Assembly (NCBI RefSeq): GCF_035046505.1
Contig: NC_089823.1
Span: 1,108,767-1,172,766, forward strand
Direction: 5' to 3'
Source of the DNA: Tiliqua scincoides
Lineage: Eukaryota > Chordata > Lepidosauria > Squamata > Scincidae
DNA length: 64,000 bases
A model generated the notes under the pieces. It did not search any database, had not been told where the DNA came from, and saw nothing but the letters and a program-made list of their open reading frames with translations. The translations under genes and the position numbers were made by a program. Shown piece by piece: positions 1-11,271 of this stretch (the stretch's first letter is position 1; every line of letters begins with the position of its first letter).

Positions 1-92
1 CTGGGAGTGGAAGCAGGATGGGATGCGACAGCCACCCAGCAAAACGAGAGACTGCAAGGATAAAGGAGTGAATAAGCAGCCCGTCTTGGGGG

Positions 93-345
93 AAGTGCTT
101 TTCTGATAATACCCGAATAAAAGTGCTTTTCTGATAATACCCGAAGTCTCCGAGAAAAGATGGGAGATCTGGAATGTTTGGTGGCTGGAGAAAACAGTGA
201 TATGGTGGGCATAACAAAAGCACGGTGGAATGTGGAGAACCAGCAGGATACCGCAATCCCAGGCTATAAACTCTATAGGAGGGACAGAGAGGGGCGTGTC
301 AGCGGTGGGTGGAATCCAGCAAAGCAGAGATTGAAAGCAGGTCTG
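93..345 (+). mobile_element. CR1-clade LINE, endonuclease-domain fragment
   Basis: The + frame from about 160 reads a stretch like the start of a CR1 ORF2 endonuclease: a VGITKARWN segment followed by an AIPGYKLYRRDREGR segment and glycines, matching the family pattern of GITETWWD then GYxLxRRDRxGRxGGG. Only this short part is seen and it ends in stops, so it is a dead fragment. It begins with a 25-base direct repeat (93-117 and 121-145), which looks like a local tandem duplication. The LINE call rests on motif resemblance only. Confidence 0.55.
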
Positions 346-854
346 ATTCCACCATAGAATTGCTGTGAGTTAATGTTGCAGTTACCCTTTGGGGAGCAAC
401 CAAAGCCCAGGGGTCAGGTTGCTGGATATAGGTGCGAGAGCAGAAGCAATGAATGGTCAGACAGAAAATTAAGAGACAGCAGACATATTGAGGGTTGAGA
501 GTGCAGAGAGAGAGAGAGAGGCTGCTTGTACAAGCCTTCTCACTGCTCTTTGATTGAACATTGCAACATTAATTCAGTTACATTCTGTTCCCAGATAGTG
601 TGCCACACTGGAATCGCATACAGGGGTGAGAACAATGGGTGCTTCTTTCTCAGAGTGCCGTATCAGCTATTTTCACACTTCGGCCTGGGAATCAGGCACC
701 CCCTTCGGCGTGCCGTAATGGGGGGAGGTTTGCCTGCATTGCCATGACACCAAGGCTTTCTGTGTGCCTCTGCATAAGCACTTAAAACTCCACAGGTTAA
801 ATTACCAGGTTCAAGAAGCAATGTAATTCTGGGGACATGCTATCGTCCTCTGGA

Positions 855-1015
855 CCAGAAACCTGAAGGGAACCTTGAAATGAGGAAACAGATCAAGGAG
901 GGGACAGGGTTGTAATCATGGGGGGCTTTACTTATCCTCATATTGACTGGGTCAATTTGTACTTTGGTCATGAAAGAGAGACCAATTTCTTGACTTGTTA
1001 AATGACCGTGCCTTA
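855..1015 (+). mobile_element. CR1-clade LINE, second endonuclease fragment
   Basis: The + strand near 925-1000 encodes GGFTYPHIDWVNLYFGHERE, close to the CR1 endonuclease segment GDFNxPDIDW followed by a charged RERNFL-like stretch. It lies about 600 bases downstream of the first endonuclease piece in the same orientation, so both may be remnants of one insertion. Stops follow, and no reverse transcriptase is seen attached. Confidence 0.5.
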
Positions 1016-1019
1016 GAGC

Positions 1020-3640
1020 AGCTAGATCATGAAGACCTCCTTGTGGGCTTTGGCTACTATGGCAAAGGGGAGAAGGCAAGCAAAGTGATAGTGGGGCTGG
1101 GGGTGAGCAGGCCCTAATCTTGCCCACCTGCTTCTGCCCTGCCTGGTCTGTTCTCAGCCACTTTGGCACAGCCCTCCTTCTGAGCCTCTTCTGCTTCCGT
1201 CTCCTGAAGAACAAAAGCCTCTTTGGGTGTTCAGCTGCCCCACCTGCATCTCCATCAGAATCTGCGACTACCAACCGAACAGCTGCCATTGCACCCGAAG
1301 AGGGCCTCCATGTCCTTTGGCAGTTAGCATACATTGGGAAGGTGGAATGGAGACCAGCAGGGATGGGGGGGCAGGGCACCTGGGCAGCCACTGCTGGAAA
1401 CAAGGTACCAGATGCATATGGCGCTTTGTGCCACTGAGTGCCTCCTGAGCATCTCACTAGGAAAGATTCCTCCTGTTAATATACGGAGGGAGCCTGTGAT
1501 GGAGTAGGGAGGGGCTCATGGTTGCAGTCCCTGCCCTCTCCACTGAGCTGGTGATGAATGGCCTCCTCTGAACTGGTTGGCTGGCTGCTCAGTCACTGAA
1601 CTCCTTGACAAGGCCACAGACCCTTTCCTGGGGCCTGGATAAAGAAGACCCTCGGCTAGACCACGAAGCAAAATGTGGAAACACTGAGGGTGGGGAGGTG
1701 GGGGTGGGAACACGTAGATATGCAGGTGGTCTGATGTCCGCATGGGGACTTGTCTGGGTGCCCGTCTTCTGAGGTACAGGAAACAGGAAGCCACTGCTGG
1801 GAAGCTGGGAAAGGGGGGGCACAGCTCTGAGGGAGAGTGCCGTCTTTGCATGCAGAAGGTCAACAGAAAAGAGTCTTTTGAAAAAAGGAGAACGGGGATT
1901 CCTCTTGGCACACCTTTGGGTCTCACGGGGCTGCCGTGCAGAACCACTTGGAGGCCACTGAGCCGGGGGTGCCCAGAGGGACCGCACACAGGAGCGCTAT
2001 AAGTAGTCCCAGATTGTCCAGGGAAAGGCCAGTCGTGCTGCCAGGGAGTAGGTCCCTCCTGAGCACCTCCAGCAAGTGGGCATTTCTCTCTGCGGACGGT
2101 CCAAGACCTTGGCTGCTTTCAGCATCGCCCCTGCCATCCAAGGGACGAAAGCTGCCAGGGTACAGTGTGGGCAACACGGAGTCAAGGACAGTGACAGAGC
2201 CATATCTGAGTCCCACCAGAGAGGTCACTTCTGCTGCCTCACTCTCCGGCTGCTGCCCACACAGCTGGTTGGAGAAGGGAAGGGAGGGAGAGAGCAGACT
2301 GCTGAAGGGACTCCACCGAGAGCGCCTGTGGAACTCGGAGCTCACGACTCCTGCCCAGACCCCTCCCGCATGCTCACAAGCACAGCTGCTGCTTTTGCTC
2401 TTTGTGTTTGGCTTGGAGAGAACCGTGGCTGAACCCAGAGGGCCTGATTTCAGGGGCATGGAAACCAGTCTCTGCACATTCCTGTTCCTGCGGTTCCTGG
2501 TCGCAACGTGAGCGGAATGAAAAGGGAGCTCCATTTTGGACACGGCTTCTGGGAAGTTCAGTTCTTCGTCTGACCTGACTGGCCCCGAGATCAGTATTTG
2601 GTAGTTGCCATTAATCGACGATTCACCTGACGTTGTTGGATAACTTTCAAGCAGAAATACGTAAGTTTGGGGTGTGTTTAGAGCTGCACCTGAAGCAAAT
2701 CTGATCCCCCAAATCTCCTCAAAATGATTTCTCTTCTTTTGTTACCCTTTAGAATATTTGGCCCTTTGCCATTCTTTGGATCAGAGCATTGTGTGGATTT
2801 TCTCTGCTTGCCACAGATTTTGGACCCACTTTTGTCTTTGTTTGCTGCTGAGTTCATTGGCTGATCTCTGACAGTGTTTGAGAGATGAAATGGCGCTTGG
2901 AGGTGCTGATAGGCAGAGAGGGGGTGGGGGGTCCCACTGTCTGTCTTCAGGGGACGCTTTCCACATTGACACCTGTTGGCCAACTTGTTGGCAGACCTGC
3001 CTTGGGAATACTGCAGCCCGCAGAAGATTCTGGGTGTGTTCTGGGTGCACAGAAATCCTGTGTGGGGTTTCTCAAAGTGCCAAAGGAAAGAATGCGCATT
3101 TCCAACAAAAGTGCTCCAGTTTTCAACTATCACTCCTAAAATGGAAGGTGGGAGACAAAGAAATTCCCTCGGGAGGCAAGAAGGGGTGAAGAGCTGGCAC
3201 CTTCAAAGGCAGGAGGTGTCAGAGGAGAAATGGGGGCGGGGTTGCCTGACCAGGGCAGTGGGCCTCTCAGTAGCAGAACTGGGCAGCCATTGCAAGGGGC
3301 GGGGAACCCTCTTGCCTGCATGTGCTGCTTTGGGCTTCCCAGAAGCACTGGCTGCCCACTCTTGGAAGCGAGTGCTGGCCTAGAGGGCCTTGGCTCCCCT
3401 TTCATGGCTCAGTACATACGTTGCCTTATTTCCTTCAGCACTTCTGTCGCCCAAGTATCCTTGTGTCTGAGTCTGGGGTTGGTGCTGCCCTCCCTTTGTC
3501 CTGACTGCTCTCGGCTGGCGTTCTCCTTGGGCTGTTCATTGCTGATGAGGCCCAGAAGCCGGGGGCAAGCCGTCCTCCAGCTGGCCGGCTCTGGGCGAAA
3601 TCCCTGATGAGCTCCCAGCAAGAGTCTGTGCTTGGCAGTG
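1020..3640. other. Stretch without recognisable gene
   Basis: Open frames here are short, overlap on both strands and show no known domain. The sequence is moderately GC-rich. The stretch probably belongs to the left arm of the inverted duplication, but its partner would lie beyond base 64000 and cannot be checked in the window. Confidence 0.4.
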
Positions 3641-3840
3641 TCAGTGGCTGGAATGCAGCATCCACGCCATCGATCGCGGAGCCCCTGCCGGCGACCAGGT
3701 GAGCTCCGCAGCAGCTGCGAGCGCCATGTGCGCTGGTGACCCCGAGGAGGCAGGGAGACGAGACCTGCCTCCTGGCTGAAAGGCGGCCGCCCGTCCCCCT
3801 CCAGCTGCGGAGCCAGGGGCTGAGTGCCACTCCGCCTGCT
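3640..3840 (+). promoter_or_regulatory. CpG-rich patch with a consensus splice donor
   Basis: CpG density is clearly higher than in the surroundings (for example gcgaccag, ggcggccgc, gatcgcgg). A strong 5' splice-site consensus, CAG followed by GTGAGC, lies near 3696-3704. The same donor is kept in the right arm (rc, about 63972-63980). It could mark a non-coding first exon and promoter for the OR52N-like gene 2.2 kb downstream. That is inference; no transcript evidence is available. Confidence 0.25.
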
Positions 3841-4269
3841 CAGAACAGTCCCCCTGTGCTCCGTGGGGCTCCCCCAGGAAAGTGTGCATGCACTGCAGCC
3901 TGAGCCTTTCCTGGGGCAGAGCCATCCACCCCCCACCCCCCACCTTACAGACCAAACAGGTGGCCTGTGGGATCCAGCGCAGGAGAGAGACAGCTTCCTC
4001 AGAAGTTGCACCTCAGTTCAAGGTGGGCTGGATGGGTCGGCACCGTGCCCACGTGCAAAAGCGGAAGAGGGCTGGGTGCTTGTGCCCTAAAACTCTCTGG
4101 GCCCGCCCAGCTCCCAGCCCCCGTCCAATCCCCTTTCCGGGGAGGAGGCTCTTGCGTTCCTGGATGGCCATATGAAGATCAGATCCTGCTGCCTACATTG
4201 CTGGAATCGGCAGAATGTGAGTGTTTGACCATCGACATTCAGTGCTGTGTCTTCTTAAAGGGAGAGAAG

Positions 4270-4356
4270 ATGCAGCGGTCATTAGTACATGATGGCACTT
4301 GATGGATTTGATCTTTCTCTGTAAACCACTTTGAAAAGCAGTATATAAATATTGTT

Positions 4357-4426
<70 letters not shown>

Positions 4427-4488
4427 GTGTTTAACGTGGGGCAGACTGTGCTCTTTGCCTTGAATGGAAGTCACAGACTAACAGGAGA

Positions 4489-4546
<58 letters not shown>

Positions 4547-4547
4547 G
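4270..4547 (+). repeat. SINE 3' end with (AAT)n, 120-bp tandem duplication
   Basis: The segment 4320-4350 (gtaaaccactttgaaaagca, then tatataaat) is the usual 3' end of a vertebrate tRNA-derived SINE. It runs into a long (AAT)n array at about 4358-4426. The array plus about 70 bases of unique flank is repeated with exactly 120-bp spacing (4427 and 4547). The right arm has only one copy, so the duplication arose in the left arm or was lost from the right. Confidence 0.75.
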
Positions 4548-4984
4548 TGTTTAACGTGGGGCAGACTGTGCTCTTTGCCTTGAATGGAAGTCACAGACTA
4601 ACAGGAGAAATGCACAGACATCACATTTGCAGAGAGTCAAACAAACATCCTGCCATCAAAGCCAAATGCTCCAGGCACCAGGAATCATCACTTGCAGTTA
4701 TTGTGGTGAACATCTGGATTCCGCTTGCCCCACTCTTGCCCCATTTTCTACCGTCTTGGACCCAAGAGGCTTCTGGGACACTGCAGTGCCCTGTGTGGCC
4801 TGTGGAGTCATTTCAAGACCACAGTCATGTTTCCCAGCTGTGTTGATGCTTACTGTTGGTGCTTCCGCAGCTGATCTGTAAAGAAAGGACACGGCTTTGA
4901 GCCGGCTCACTGGTGGGTAAAGACTCTTCAAGTCCATGATCAGGAAATTCAGAGGCTCAGGTGATCCCCAGAACCCACATCCAG

Positions 4985-5395
4985 TTGCCACGTCTCAAAA
5001 AGGACCTAGTGGAACTGGAGAAGGTGCAGAAGAGCACGACTAAAATGAGTACTGGGCTGGGGTACTTCCCCTATGAGGAAAGACTACAGTGTTTGGGGCT
5101 CTTTGGTCTAGAAAAAAGGCCAGAGATCTTGTTGAGACCTATAAAATTATGTACAGGATGGAGAGAGTGAAGTCTTTCCCTCTGCACAACACCAGAACCA
5201 GGGGACAGCCGCTAGAATTGAGTGGCGCGATACTGGAGCAGACAAAAGAAAATATTTCTTTAGCCTGCATGTAATTTATCTGTGGAACTCCTTGCCACAG
5301 GATGTGGTGATGGCACCTGAAAGCCTAGTTGTCTTTAAAAGTGAATTGGATAGATTGATGGAGTGAAAGTCCATCACAGGTTACAAGCCAAGATG
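4985..5395 (+). mobile_element. CR1 LINE 3' fragment (older subfamily)
   Basis: The + strand resembles the CR1 ORF2 C-terminus: LKKDLVELEKVQKSTTKM, then GLGYFPYEERLQCLGLF, then a run toward LWNSLPQDVV near 5280-5310. It ends close to a ttacaagcc motif at 5381. The sequence is diverged and interrupted. The same insertion is present in the right arm (62427-62833), so it predates the duplication. Confidence 0.8.
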
Positions 5396-5939
5396 ACTAT
5401 ATGCCAGGTTTTAGTGGGAGCCAATCTCTAAATGCCTGATGCGAGGAGTGGCAAGAGGTTACAGGTGTCATATTGTCTGTGCCCTCAAACACACCTCTGT
5501 CGACTGACTGACTCCAGCAGGGGCAAGGTGCTCTCTTGGTGCACACCCAAGTCTGGCGACTATTTGCACTGGTTGGGCCCTGGTTGGATTGAGCTGTTTT
5601 TTATTTCACGAAGCAGGAGACCTCCTTTAACAGATAACAAAGTGGTTTTCTTTGATTCCCACTGGACTGGACTGGAGTGTTCATGTTCAGAGCGAAACAT
5701 TATAAAAAAATCATCAGTAGAACAATTATGGAAAGTTTCCCAGGATGTCCAGAGCATTTGACATGTTCATGGAAGTGGTAAAATCCCCTCGCCCCTTACT
5801 CTGTCCAGGAAGTGTTTATTCAGTGTTGGTAGTGATGATCATGGCTGCAGATAGTTCAATGAACGTGTTTCTGTGTTCTACACCCTTCAGCTGTGCAGGT
5901 TACAGTGTGAGTGTGGAGCATGTGCTCCAACTGCGTAGC

Positions 5940-6908
5940 ATGGCCACTCCCAACGGCACAGACAGCAGCCTCCTGCAGTTCATCCTGAATGGCATCCCAG
6001 GTCTGGAACACGCTCACGTCTGGATCTCCTTCCCATTTTTCTCCATGTATCTCATTGGCATGGCTGGGAACTGCGGACTTCTGTACATCATCTGGACCGA
6101 GGAGGTCCTTCACAGACCCATGTACTACTTCCTCTCCATGCTCTCCATCACTGACATCGTGATAGGCACATCGACAATGCCCAAAGCCTTCTGCATCTTC
6201 TGGCTAAATTTCAAGGCGATTGACTTCAGTTCCTGCCTGGTTCAGATGTACGTTGTTCACACCTTCACGGGGATGGAATCTGGTGTCCTGATGCTCATGG
6301 CCCTGGATCGATTTGTTGCCATCTGCTACCCACTGAGATACTCTACCATCTTGACAAACCCAATGATTGTCAAAGTGGGCCTGGTTACCTTCCTCAGGGG
6401 AGCCGTCCTCATCTTTCCCTTCCCTTTCATGGTCAAGAAAATGCAATATTGTGGCACCAACATAATTGCGCACACTTACTGTGACCACATGGCGGTGGTC
6501 AAGCTGGCCTGCAACAGCATACGTGTGGATGCCATCTATGGCCTGACTGTGGCCCTGATGATTGGAGGCTTTGACATCTTCTGCATCACTGTGTCTTACA
6601 TCATGATCCTGAAAGCCGTTGTGGGCCTGTCCTCTAAGGAAGCCAGGAGCAAGGCCTTTGGCACCTGCACAGCGCACATTTGTGCGATCACAGTCTCTTA
6701 CACACCTGCGTTTTTCACCTTCTTTGCACATCGCTTTGGAGGGCACAATGTTGCTCCCCACGTTCACATTGTTATAGCCAACTTGTATCTACTTCTCCCC
6801 CCCATGATGAATCCCATTGTCTATGGTGTGAAGACCAAAGAGATCCGTGAAGCTGTCCTAAGGCTGTTCCACCGAGGAAAGACCGTGGCAGCTCATCACA
6901 GCCACTGA
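5940..6908 (+). CDS. Class I olfactory receptor, OR52N-like
   Basis: Seven-helix G-protein-coupled odorant receptor expected on olfactory cilia, signalling through Golf and cAMP. The 322-residue protein from the ATG at 5940 has an N-glycosylation site at N5 (NGT), GN at 43-44 in helix 1, PMYYFL after helix 1, MALDRFVAIC at 120-129 (DRF instead of the usual DRY), HTYCDHMAVVKLAC in loop 2, KAFGTC before helix 6 and NPIVYG in helix 7. HTYCDHM and FFAHRFGGH resemble mammalian OR52N. The frame stays open 65 codons upstream, but the MATPNGT start gives the normal OR length and N-terminus. A possible splice acceptor lies at 5888-5890. It sits in the left arm; its right-arm partner (61303-61878) is broken. 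Family is assigned by recognition only. Confidence 0.92.
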   Translation: MATPNGTDSSLLQFILNGIPGLEHAHVWISFPFFSMYLIGMAGNCGLLYIIWTEEVLHRPMYYFLSMLSITDIVIGTSTMPKAFCIFWLNFKAIDFSSCLVQMYVVHTFTGMESGVLMLMALDRFVAICYPLRYSTILTNPMIVKVGLVTFLRGAVLIFPFPFMVKKMQYCGTNIIAHTYCDHMAVVKLACNSIRVDAIYGLTVALMIGGFDIFCITVSYIMILKAVVGLSSKEARSKAFGTCTAHICAITVSYTPAFFTFFAHRFGGHNVAPHVHIVIANLYLLLPPMMNPIVYGVKTKEIREAVLRLFHRGKTVAAHHSH

Positions 6909-7197
6909 AGGTGACTCGTGGAAAAAGCTCAGCAAAGGCTTGACTGGGTTTCAGAAATCTTCTTGTTGAAGCCGCTTCAAAATGGAGCCAGTCACGTGTT
7001 TCCCCAGGAGAAAGAGGACACCCGATTCATGGTTCTGTGTCCCCAGCTAACCATCCAACTTACTGACTTTGGTCTCGCTGGAGGAGTCGGATTGAATTCC
7101 TTGCACGACTGGAAACGCTTTCAGTTGCTTGTGGATGGCATTTGCTGAGCTGATGAAATAAGGGATTCTGACTTTGCTAGCCTGATGAGAGAATGCA

Positions 7198-7203
7198 AAT
7201 AAA
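7198..7203 (+). terminator. Candidate polyadenylation signal for the OR52N-like gene
   Basis: An AATAAA hexamer lies about 290 bases after the stop codon at 6908, a plausible 3' UTR length. It was identified by sequence alone. Confidence 0.35.
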
Positions 7204-7476
7204 TGCAAAAGTACCCCAAAGCATTCCACGGATGGAAAGTGGATTGCTGTTTACTGCACTCAGAACAACCGTGTGGATCTGCTTCCCTGTCCATTAACCT
7301 TGCTCCCTCCTTGCAGTCCCCTTAAATAAAACAGGATGTGCGCATGACCTGCACTTCCTGGTTTGTCGAAAATGATTGCACAGGAAGGAGCAAGTAGGAG
7401 CCTGCATTCTTCTTTCCCAGGGTACATACACATGAGTGGTGGCCATGCCCTGGGTTCAGGGGTGCCACCCCTGTTC

Positions 7477-7690
7477 ATAGAAACATAGAACATCAGAGTT
7501 GGAAGGGATTTGGGGGTCATCTAGTCCAATCCCCTGTTCAGTGTAGGAGCTGCTGCAGCATCCCTGACAGACGCCCATCTGGCCGCTGCTTGAAAACCTC
7601 CAATGAGACAGTCCCTACAATTGCCCAAGGAAGACTGGTCCAGTGCCAGGCGCCTCTGACAGTTAGGAAGTTTCCATATAGTCTAACAGC
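7477..7690 (-). mobile_element. CR1 LINE 3' tail, reverse orientation
   Basis: The start catagaaacatagaa is the reverse complement of a CR1 ATTCTATG-type tail. It is followed by ggaagggatttgggggtcat and ctagtccaatcccctg, the reverse of the common CR1 3' UTR. It lies between the OR52N-like gene and the next CR1. Its right-arm partner is missing because of the 1.37-kb deletion there. Confidence 0.8.
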
Positions 7691-7897
7691 CCAGTCCTAC
7701 CCAGGATTGGGCTGATGCATGCAATGGTTTATGACAGTGGAACAGAGTTCGGCTGCTGCAAAATCGTTTTTAGCGGAGGGGAGGGTGGGCAGAGGGCATT
7801 CCAGGGGGCGGCTGGGTGGGGAGAGGGAGGTAGGGCTGGATCCCAACCCCGTTTCCCAAGCAGCGCGGAACAGCTTAAAGTCGCTCTGTTCTCCTCA

Positions 7898-8790
7898 AAT
7901 TTGTACCACCATCAAATTTGTACAAGGGAAAGAGGGGGGACCCGGGAAACTATAGGCCGGTCAGCCTAACATCCATACCGGGTAAGATGGTGGAATGCCT
8001 CATCAAAGATAGGATCTCAAAACACATAGACGAACAGGCCTTGCTGAGGGAGAGTCAGCATGGCTTCTGTAAGGGTAAGTCTTGCCTCACGAACCTTATA
8101 GAATTCTTTGAAAAGGTCAACAGGCATGTGGATGCGGGAGAACCCGCGGACATTATATATCTGGACTTTCAGAAGGCGTTCAACACAGTCCCTCACCAAA
8201 GGCTACTGAAAAAACTCCACAGTCAGGGAATTAGAGGACAGGTCCTCTCATGGATTGAGAACTGGTTGAAGGCCAGGAAACAGAGTAGGTGTCAATGGGC
8301 AATTTTCACCATGGAGAGAAGTGAAAAGTGGTGTGCCCAAAGGATCTGTCCTGGGATCGGTGCTTTTCAACCTCTTCATAAATGACCTGGAGACAGGCTT
8401 GGGGAGTGAGGTGGCTATGTTTGCAGACGACACCAAACTTTTCCGAGTGGTGAAGACCAGAAATGATTGTGAGGAGCTCCAGAAGGAGCTCTCCAAACTG
8501 GCAGAATGGGCAGCAAAATCTGACCTTGATGCCTTTAAAAGGGGATTGGACAAGTTTCTGGAGGAAAAATCCATTACGGGTTACAAGCCATGATATGTAT
8601 GTGCAACCTCCTGATTTTAGAAATGGGCGCTGTCAGATGCAGGGGAGGGCACCAGGATGAGGTCTCTTGTTGCCTGGTGTGCTCCCTGGGGCATTTGGTG
8701 GGCCGCTGTGAGATACAGGAAGCTGGACTTGATGGGCCTATGGCCCGATCCAGTGGGGCTGTTCTTATGTTCTTACTTCCTGAGGAGACC
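7898..8790 (+). mobile_element. CR1 LINE, 5'-truncated, with internal deletion
   Basis: The + strand encodes reverse transcriptase motifs of the CR1 clade: GNYRPVSLTSIPGKMVE, YLDFQKAFNTVPHQRLL (block A), VPKGSVLGSVLFNLFINDLE (block B, in another frame) and FADDTKLF (block C). It then jumps at about 8520 straight to the ORF2 end (LDAFKRGLDKFLEEKSITGYKP), followed by the 3' UTR and a ttcttatgttctta tail. The partner at 59382-61302 keeps the missing stretch, so about 1.0 kb was lost from this copy. Frame changes show it is dead. Confidence 0.9.
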
Positions 8791-9141
8791 CATTGGGGCT
8801 GTGGTGGCTTACTCGGGGGTAAGGGGAAGAGTTTCCCCTTGCCTCCGGCTGAGCGAATTCTGGCTCCTCCAGGTTCAGAGGCAGTGTGCTCCTCTATGCC
8901 CATCCCACACGTGGTTCCTGGGGCAGCACCTCTCTTGTCCACAAAAGAGCAAGCACCGGCTTCCTTCTGCTCCGCAAGCAGCTGCTCCAGCTCACCAGTC
9001 ACCAGACCACCCCTTCACATCCCGTTTGGCCCTTCACTGTTGTTCAATGGCTCAGCCACCTTTGACGTCACACGCTGCAGTCAAAGAGCGCAGCGCTAAT
9101 CTGGCATGCTTCTTCATGCTGACTTCTAGGGAGTCACTATA

Positions 9142-9623
9142 ATGTTGGCATCCTTCAGTCTCAGAAGACTATGGTGTCACGCTCTGAATGGTGGTTCTGG
9201 AACAGAGTGTCCTCCCCAGTGCGCGAAGCCTGGGTAAAGTAGGTATGGAGGATAGGCTGTTACCCATGCAGCAAATCCCCCCTCTCCACGTCGCTGAAAT
9301 GGTCCAATGGAAAGGCAGAGGCCAATACGGTTGGTTCCAGCAGCGTTGCAGGAGTTGCCAGAACGTGACTGTGTTCAGCCATGAACTGCCTCAGGGACTC
9401 CGGCTCCGGATTTTGCCTCGAGGTTGACTCCTGAAGCCTTTTCCGTAACTGGATGTAGCCACAAGGCAGTGGAGGTTTGGGGTCAGAGTTTTCCTTCTCT
9501 CAGATGAGCTGCCTTCCCAGGCTGACGAGTCCCATCTACCCGGTGGCTGTTTAGTCGCCTCTTACGACAAGTACAGCCAAACTGAGGGCCTATTCTTATC
9601 CCCCAGCCCCCAGGGGAAGGAGT
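9142..9623 (-). mobile_element. Retroposon with BovB/Sauria-type 3' tail, left arm only
   Basis: The first bases (ttggcatccttcagtctcag, then aagactatggtgtca and a gctctgaatggtggttctgg segment) are the reverse complement of a tail common in squamate retroposons. Its other two examples here are near 28690 and 41645. The body up to about 9623 is not otherwise recognised. The right arm shows the uninterrupted site near 59028-59036, so this segment is arm-specific. No clear target duplication is seen; precise family is uncertain. Confidence 0.55.
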
Positions 9624-11270
9624 CAACCATAACCCACTGCACATGTTCACAGCAGAGTCTCTAGGGTTCTCCTGCCTACTCCCCAGCTGCCACTGATGCA
9701 AAGACAGAACCTGCTGGAGAAATTCTGGTCTTGTTTTAAACAATCCCTGGCTCTTCTCTGAGTCTATAAATTAAGGCACTGACTCTCCCCTTGTCAGATG
9801 CACCTGGGAGCACGTCAGCTATGTAGTGCTTGGATTGGGCATTGCAACAACCTTGGAGCATTTGATGCTACATCTGTGGCTCCTACAGACCAAGAAGCTC
9901 AGGTGTGCGCATCATCAGTGCCCGAATTAATGTCTGCTGGATCTGAGTCCGGGATATGTTTCAGAAATGCTGACATCTGCTCTGTCTTGCAAACCGTGTG
10001 CCGCTGGCAAGGACGCAGAAGAGCTGATTAGTTTCTCCACTGTAGAAGTGTAGCACTGCTTGCGCTGCCTGACCGCTGGGGTACAAATGGGAAGAGCAGA
10101 GCACTGAGAGCTGTGGATCAACGTGGATCGGTGGGGGACCCAAGACCTGTGCCAACGTTCCTTGAAGACAAGATGCTGCAGGCAGGGAAGAGGGGAGGGC
10201 TGCTGCCCTGGCACTTGTGTGGCATCTGATCAGGCACTCGCCGGAACAGGAAACGTGACCACTGGGCTCTATGGCCAGGTACGGCTCTTCTTACGGCCCC
10301 GTCCTATCCACTGGCTTCTGCCAGCAGAAGTGCCAGGATTCGGGCAGAAGTACCTGCATCCTAATGCACATCATGTGACACTGATGTGCTCACCAGGAGC
10401 TCCAGTGAGCACAACAAAGCCACCAGAACAGTGGCTGGTGGCCATGCACACTTACAACAACATCCACCAGTACTGGGCGAGTTGGCAGTGGGTGGGGAGT
10501 GGGAGGAATGGGGGCGTTTCTGGGTGAGGAGGGAGAGGAGGCGGGAGGGAGCGAATCCATTGGCAATGGCACATGTCGAATCTTATCCCCTCCTATGAAA
10601 CCCTCCCCACCCCTTTCCTCTCCTTGGACAGAGGCCACCAAAATAGGTGGTGTATGTCTGAGGAGACCTATTGAAGTTAGGGCAGCCGACCAGGAAGTCA
10701 GTACAAAGTATCTTTACATTCTTCCTGCAGGCTGTTTATCACCTCCCTACTCCCACCTTTTTCAGCAAGCACCTTTTGGCATTTCTGCATTGGCAGGGGG
10801 GATTTGGACAGGACTGGGGCCTTAAGTTCTTGGGTGAAGGCTTCACACTTCAGGTTCAGCCTTTTCTCAGTGTCTTCCCCAGATAGCTTGTTTCACTGAA
10901 GGACTTCGGGTGCTTCCCTGAGTCTGTTTGCAGTCCCAGCACAGTCTGGCTCTGTGCTTGTCCTTTCCCTTCATTTTTCTAGGTTACGTGCTCCAGAACA
11001 GGATGCCAGAGGATGCTGTCTTGACGCCACCAGTTCTCTCCTGAACTACAACTTCCTCTTTCAGTAAAATCAACCACATCAAAAGCCATAACCAAGAAAA
11101 CTCTTTTCCTTACAGGGCCCTGGAAAATGAAGGGATGTAGGTAAGAAAAGGAAGAATTCTGGGCTGGGGCTCAGAAGCCGGACTGGGTGAGACGCAAGCA
11201 CCCCTGTTTTCTTAATGAGGAGCTGACTTGAGAGTCTTATGACGCTTTGCTGAATGTTCCTGCATCGGCT
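9624..11270. other. Arm sequence without recognised gene
   Basis: This stretch is shared with the right arm (about 57370-59020). A GC-rich, repeat-like block lies at about 10290-10600. Several short frames occur on both strands with no known domain. It forms the region upstream of the OR52-like gene and may hold its non-coding exon. Confidence 0.4.
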
Positions 11271-11271
11271 C

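Noticed and set aside
4352-4846. Poly-isoleucine open frame
   Set aside because: Translation of the (AAT)n microsatellite and its tandem copy.
5745-5939. In-frame 65-codon extension upstream of the OR52N-like start
   Set aside because: The MATPNGT start gives the normal OR length and glycosylated N-terminus; the extension has no OR-like sequence and probably includes intron and 5' UTR.
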